NCBI GenBank assembly: GCA_031472005.1
Contig: PZJY01000012.1
Location: 744,001 to 808,000, forward strand
Direction of reading: 5' to 3'
DNA: 64,000 nucleotides
Origin: Tetracladium setigerum
Lineage: Eukaryota > Ascomycota > Leotiomycetes > Helotiales
How positions within the stretch are numbered: position 1 is the stretch's first letter; each line of letters begins with the position of its first letter. The notes below the pieces were generated by a model. The model ran no database searches, was not told where the DNA came from, and saw only the letters and a program-made list of their open reading frames with translations. Of this stretch, positions 59,953 to 64,000 are shown piece by piece. A program made the position numbers and the translations under genes.

Positions 59953-60935
59953 ACTAGAGAGTGAAGTGAAGAGCAAGCGAGCGAGATGGAGCAATGACGA
60001 TGCGAGTAAAAACAGGTAGGTAGATATACAGGCTCTACTCTAGCTTATTATCATTATAGCGTACTTATCTATTACTAACGAACTTAATGACAATTATCAT
60101 TTTCCGATCTTCAAATTACCACAGGGATGCATGTACTGTATGGGACCAGAGATTGTGTGTGTGCTGTACCTACTGTACAGTGGCACAAGCTAGGGAGATA
60201 ATCTTACTATACCGTAGGCATTCCAAGGCAACACAATGACATTCCAGACCTATTCAGAATTAAAGTTTGATATTTAATTGCAATCTCATCTCTGTGAAGA
60301 GATATTCTGTGTTGAAATTTGACTTGATGTCCTGTTTTGGAATTTCTTTTTTTTCACTCTTCCATCACCATCATTCCATCCATCCCATCAAATCAATGCA
60401 TCAATCAATCCATCCATCCTTCAAATCATTCAAATCAAAACCATGCTATGATATCCGCGCCAAACGAATGGCAGACATCCTCAAACAAAAGATTCTAAAC
60501 CCCCCCCCATTTCTACCATTCATCCCCCTCCATGCACAACACAACACCCAACACAACCAACACCACCTTCGTCATTCCCCAAACTCTTTCCCATCGAACA
60601 AGCAAAGAAAACAAGAATAACTCCGCCGCTGAATGATTTTTTGTAAATGCCGCTCGAAAAAAGGGTGTTCTCGCTCGCTTGCTTCATTTAGCACACATTC
60701 CAGATAGGGATCGAAAAGAAAAAATGTAACAAAATCCAACAAAAAGACAGCAAGGAAGCGAAGCATCATTCCACCAAGAAATATAAATAGAAACTGCCCG
60801 CATAGGTGGTTCCGTAATATTCTCAGTGGTTCCGCTGTCCCTCTGTCTCCCTTCTCTCTCTCCTCCCTCATTTCTCTCGCTCTCTCTCCATTCTCTCTGC
60901 GTTCGTTTGTTCATATCTCATCATCGATCAATCAA
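58851..60935. other. intergenic, convergent 3' ends
   Basis: About 2.1 kb between convergent genes (PAS kinase on +, proline-rich protein on -). It holds both 3' UTRs, a T-rich stretch (59197-59230), a (GA)15 microsatellite, a C9 run near 60500 and CATC/ATCC-rich patches. No gene is supported. Confidence 0.55.
59919..59949 (+). repeat. (GA)15 microsatellite
   Basis: Thirty-one bases of perfect GA in the noncoding spacer. Confidence 0.95.
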
Positions 60936-63413
60936 TCAAGCCCATCCCAAATACTCCAGCGTCGATTTCGAATCATTCGCCGACATGCCACTGACTCCAA
61001 GACCCAACGCACGCCCTTGGGTGCCCTTTCTCAATTTTTGCAATCCCACGGGTATCTTCCAACTCTCCTCCTGCGGAATGATGAAGAGGTACTTCCTGCC
61101 CTCCTGATCGCGAATGCTTGCTCGTAGCACGTGCAATCGCGCGGTCTTCAGTTCTCCGGTCTGCGAAGCAACACCATGTTTGTTAGTTCTCAGGTTATCT
61201 CTAGGCGACGACGAGCCAACAGAAGAACCGTAAGCAGAATCAGAACGATCATCAAATGCAGAACTGGCAGCAGAACTCGCAGAGTAAACAGAAGAGGTCG
61301 CGTACGAGCGCGGAGCGGCTACAGGAGGAGCGGTGGGCACACGACAGTTGTTTTTACAGAGATGCAGCATGTCGACGAGGAGAGCGTCTGTCTCTTCGGA
61401 CGTAGCGACTTTATCTTTATCAAGACCCCATAAACGACGAAAAGAGGTCGACGTTTTGGAAGTAGGAGCAGAGCGCGCAGAAGCAGAATTGCTAGTGGGA
61501 TTGCGAAATGCAGGACACCATACCTCTACGAGTTTCATAGTCCATGCTTTGACGTCCCATTCTCGTTGTGGAACGCCACGGACATCGTCATCAATAAAGA
61601 GACCTTCTGTTGTGATTCGGAGAATTAGACCATCGGTTACGGAGCCAGCACCTGATACTAGTTGCGAGGTTGGATCCTTGATAAAACCGTTCTTGAAGGC
61701 ATAAACAGCTTTGATAACAATCTTGTCGGGATCCTTGGTGCTGTAGGGAGCTCGATGCGAGGGTGGAGGGGTAGTCTTGGAGGTCGAATACGAGGCGGCA
61801 TATGAGGTTTCGGAGTATATCGACGATGGGGCTTTGTTGTGTGTCGGTTTCTTAGGTTTGTCGTACGGGCGGTATGAGGTGGGCTCCTCGTCCGGATCTA
61901 GGTAAGTCTTTGCTGTAGGGGGAGAGGGTTTTCTGGGAGATGCAGGAGGGGGTGGTGGTTGGCGAGGTTTTGGTGCAGGAGTTGGAGAGACAGGCCGACC
62001 GTTAGGCCACATGTTGAGCTTCTCGCCAACAGAAGAGAATGCGTAGGTACTAGGAGGTGGTTTTGATGCAGCCAGTTCTGCAGCTTTCTTATCAGCAGCC
62101 TCCTTTGCTTCCTTTGCTTCCCTTGCTTCCTTCGCTTCCTTCTCTGCTTTCTCCTTCGCCGCCGCAGCAGCAGCAGCTTTTTCTTTTGCTGCAAGAGCTA
62201 TTCTCTCAGCTAATCTTGCTTTGGCCTCTGCCAATTCTTTAACGCGTTCTTCGGCCCTCTTCTTCGCATTCTCCTTTTCTTCTTCTTCCTTTTTCTTCTT
62301 CTCTCGGTTGGCTCGTTCGCGGGCTTCCTTTTCTCGAAGCTCTTTCAAGCGTACTTCTAATTCCTCTCGCCTCTTCTTTTCTGCTTCTTTGGCCTTGCGC
62401 TCCTCTTCCTTTCTCTTGGTCTCCTCCCTAGCCTTTTCCCATGCACTCTTTGCAGATGGATTTGGGGTACTGGGTTTTGGTGTCGGTCCTGGAGTGGGCG
62501 TCGACCGTTGCCATGTGCTTGGCTTTGGTGGAGGGGCAGATTCAGCTTTCGGCGGCGGTGCCGTCTGTTGTGGTTCTGGGGGAGGAGGAGGGGGTCTTGT
62601 GAATTCGGGTCTAGGCGGAGGTGGTGTGTATTGTGGTTCTGGTTTGGGAGGAGGTGCGGTGTATTGTGGTTCAGGTTTAGGAGGGGGTGCTGTGTATTGT
62701 GGTTCGGGTTTAGGAGGAGGCGGGGGTGTCGTATATTCTCGCTCTGGAGGTGGTCTCGAGTACTGTGGTTCAGGAGATGGCCTCGAATAATGTGAATCTG
62801 GAGCAGGGCCTCCAGATCGTTGGTTTTGTCCTGGTGTTGGACCTGGCGTTGGGCCAGACTGTGGAGGGGGAGGCGGGGCACCACCCGGATACCCATTTGT
62901 GTATCCATTGGAATGTGAATGTGAATGGCCGCCTCCAGATTGTGCTCCAGTGAATGAACCACCACCCTGCCCATCAGCATTATATCCAGCGCCCCCGCTC
63001 GCAGAGGCTCCTGGCCCGCTGTCAAGTTGTGCCCTGCCAATTGCCCAAGCGCCCATACCAACTGCACACATCAATAAGATCACACCAGTTCCCCCCGACG
63101 TTTTTACGCCATTCCACCACGATTGAAAAGCTGGTTTCAATGCCGACCCAATAACTACCATGACAAGCGCAGTGGCAAAGCCGAGAGCGAAACTATTGGC
63201 GCTCGGTCGCATGGACGGTAGGTATAGAAATCCAGAGCCGGATGCGTGTGGAGGGATAATGAAAATATCATATTTTCCTGGAGGCAGTCCCGACGACCCG
63301 CCAGTTGATTTGGGTGCATGTCCATGAGGAGGTGGAGGCGGCGGTGGGGATTCATCTTGTCCGGTGAAGGCTGGCGTGTTGCACCAGATCAGATCGTTGT
63401 GTTCCAGCTCCAA
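60936..63413 (-). CDS. proline-rich, coiled-coil membrane protein with conserved C-terminal domain; 5' end unresolved
   Basis: One open frame of about 825 aa. Near the N-terminus are two likely membrane helices (SFALGFATALVMVVIGSALK; GVILLMCAVGMGAWAIGRA), then a Gly/Pro-rich region with about four KPEPQYTAPPP-type tandem units. A long charged helix follows (AWEKAREETKRKEEERKAKE through KKAAELAASK, over 120 residues, coiled coil or single alpha helix). The conserved C-terminal region includes DKIVIKAVYAFKNGFIKDPT, GVPQREWDVKAWTMKLVEVW and GRKYLFIIPQEESWKIPVGL, possibly PH-like. The frame has no ATG at its 5' end: a TAG (63420-63422) precedes GPLELEHNDLIWCNTP. In the same frame, upstream of the TAG, lies an ATG at 63505 followed by QALACFHCK, giving a CxxC and WC that look like a zinc ribbon. 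Start therefore uncertain. The family is not recognised. Confidence 0.75.
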   Translation of the reverse strand: MELEHNDLIWCNTPAFTGQDESPPPPPPPHGHAPKSTGGSSGLPPGKYDIFIIPPHASGSGFLYLPSMRPSANSFALGFATALVMVVIGSALKPAFQSWWNGVKTSGGTGVILLMCAVGMGAWAIGRAQLDSGPGASASGGAGYNADGQGGGSFTGAQSGGGHSHSHSNGYTNGYPGGAPPPPPQSGPTPGPTPGQNQRSGGPAPDSHYSRPSPEPQYSRPPPEREYTTPPPPPKPEPQYTAPPPKPEPQYTAPPPKPEPQYTPPPPRPEFTRPPPPPPEPQQTAPPPKAESAPPPKPSTWQRSTPTPGPTPKPSTPNPSAKSAWEKAREETKRKEEERKAKEAEKKRREELEVRLKELREKEARERANREKKKKEEEEKENAKKRAEERVKELAEAKARLAERIALAAKEKAAAAAAAKEKAEKEAKEAREAKEAKEAADKKAAELAASKPPPSTYAFSSVGEKLNMWPNGRPVSPTPAPKPRQPPPPPASPRKPSPPTAKTYLDPDEEPTSYRPYDKPKKPTHNKAPSSIYSETSYAASYSTSKTTPPPSHRAPYSTKDPDKIVIKAVYAFKNGFIKDPTSQLVSGAGSVTDGLILRITTEGLFIDDDVRGVPQREWDVKAWTMKLVEVWCPAFRNPTSNSASARSAPTSKTSTSFRRLWGLDKDKVATSEETDALLVDMLHLCKNNCRVPTAPPVAAPRSYATSSVYSASSAASSAFDDRSDSAYGSSVGSSSPRDNLRTNKHGVASQTGELKTARLHVLRASIRDQEGRKYLFIIPQEESWKIPVGLQKLRKGTQGRALGLGVSGMSANDSKSTLEYLGWA

Positions 63414-63422
63414 CGGTCCCTA

Positions 63423-64000
63423 TTTACAATGGAAACAAGCTAACGCTTGGTTAGAAGATCGATTTGGTCGTCGTAAGGGTATCTCGCAGAGTCGTAGCAG
63501 GGGCATGAAGTCGTCAAAAAGCTACTGCGCGGTCAGCTGAAGCTCCTCGTCTTGAAGTAGTCCGAATGTCAACAAACCGGAGAAGAAGCAAATAAAAGAC
63601 AGAGAAATGAATTGGCGAGCTCGCAGACGGGATCAGAACTCCAAACTCCTCTCCGACAAGGTGAACAGAAGTCAAAGGAAATGCAGGTGAACAGGTAATA
63701 ATGCCGGGTTTGGTGGCCGTTTGCTTCGTCGATGGTGGTCGATTTTGAAAAGCTGGCAGCAAAGAAGCTTGAGTGTTTATTTCGTCGTTTGGCCGGGAAC
63801 GCTAAAAATACCGAATTTGACCCTTGTTCTTCCAACCTGCACGCCGATAAAGGGGAACGAACTGCCAGTCGTGCACTGTGCACTACCCTGGACGTCTGGA
63901 GAAGATGATAAAGGAACGATGAAGAATTGTTTGTTTCACAACAGCCGAAAGCTAATTAATCTTCAGCGTTTAATAATTGCGCGAGGATATTCAGAGGCAA
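63423..64000. other. 5' region of the proline-rich protein gene
   Basis: On the minus strand this should be promoter, leader and perhaps a first exon. The only minus-strand ATG seen here is at 63503-63505. CTAAC (about 63455, minus) could be a branch point for an intron ending at the TAG of 63420. No other gene is supported up to the window end. Confidence 0.45.

Overview
The window comes from a filamentous ascomycete (Pezizomycotina). Most introns are 45-125 nt with GT-AG ends and CTAAC-like branch points. It carries a fused MoaA-MoaC (cnxABC-type) molybdenum cofactor gene, a DUF7053-type protein and an Afi1 homologue, and genes sit on both strands with 0.3-4 kb gaps. A leotiomycete is my best guess, but nothing in the sequence proves it. 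No transposon, CRISPR array, rRNA or tRNA was recognised.

Layout. 1-3.4 kb: no supported gene. 3.4-4.6 kb (-): fibrillarin, with an unexplained 1.2-kb upstream tract rich in box C/D-like motifs. 6.3-7.2 kb (+): secreted Asn/Arg-rich protein. 8.3-8.8 kb (+): small basic hypothetical protein. 11.2-12.1 kb (-): crotonase-fold protein with a secretory signal, divergent from an alpha/beta hydrolase (13.1-14.0 kb) across a spacer with five CCGAACC boxes. 15.6-18.7 kb (+): secreted subtilisin-like protease with two micro-exons and an in-frame stop. 18.9-21.2 kb (-): cnxABC, divergent from a WRAP73/Wdr8 homologue (21.5-23.2 kb). 24.9-26.0 kb: EBP-type sterol isomerase. 28.1-33.8 kb: very large DH/PH-like protein. 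36.6-37.6 kb: DUF7053 protein. 38.5-40.3 kb (-): TFIIIA, head-to-head with RPB6 (40.6-41.2 kb). 41.7-42.8 kb: S-formylglutathione hydrolase. 43.3-45.7 kb (-): Afi1 homologue. 46.8-47.7 kb (+): myosin regulatory light chain. 49.0-51.1 kb (-): F-box/LRR protein ending in a CaaX box. 54.9-58.9 kb (+): PAS kinase. 60.9-63.4 kb (-): proline-rich, coiled-coil membrane protein with an unresolved 5' end.

Most genes are housekeeping or cell-polarity genes (RNA processing and transcription, cofactor synthesis, sterol synthesis, polarity and cytokinesis, nutrient signalling), not an obvious gene cluster. The most interesting signals are the cnxABC splice junction, where a choice between two donors 4 nt apart could decide between a double-glycine MOCS1A-type end and a MoaA-MoaC fusion; a prenylation motif on an F-box/LRR protein; and micro-exons encoding the protease catalytic histidine motif. 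Four conserved genes each lack exactly one base. Three of these gaps lie in 5-base homopolymers, which points to consensus errors rather than gene decay. I found no clearly new multi-gene system.
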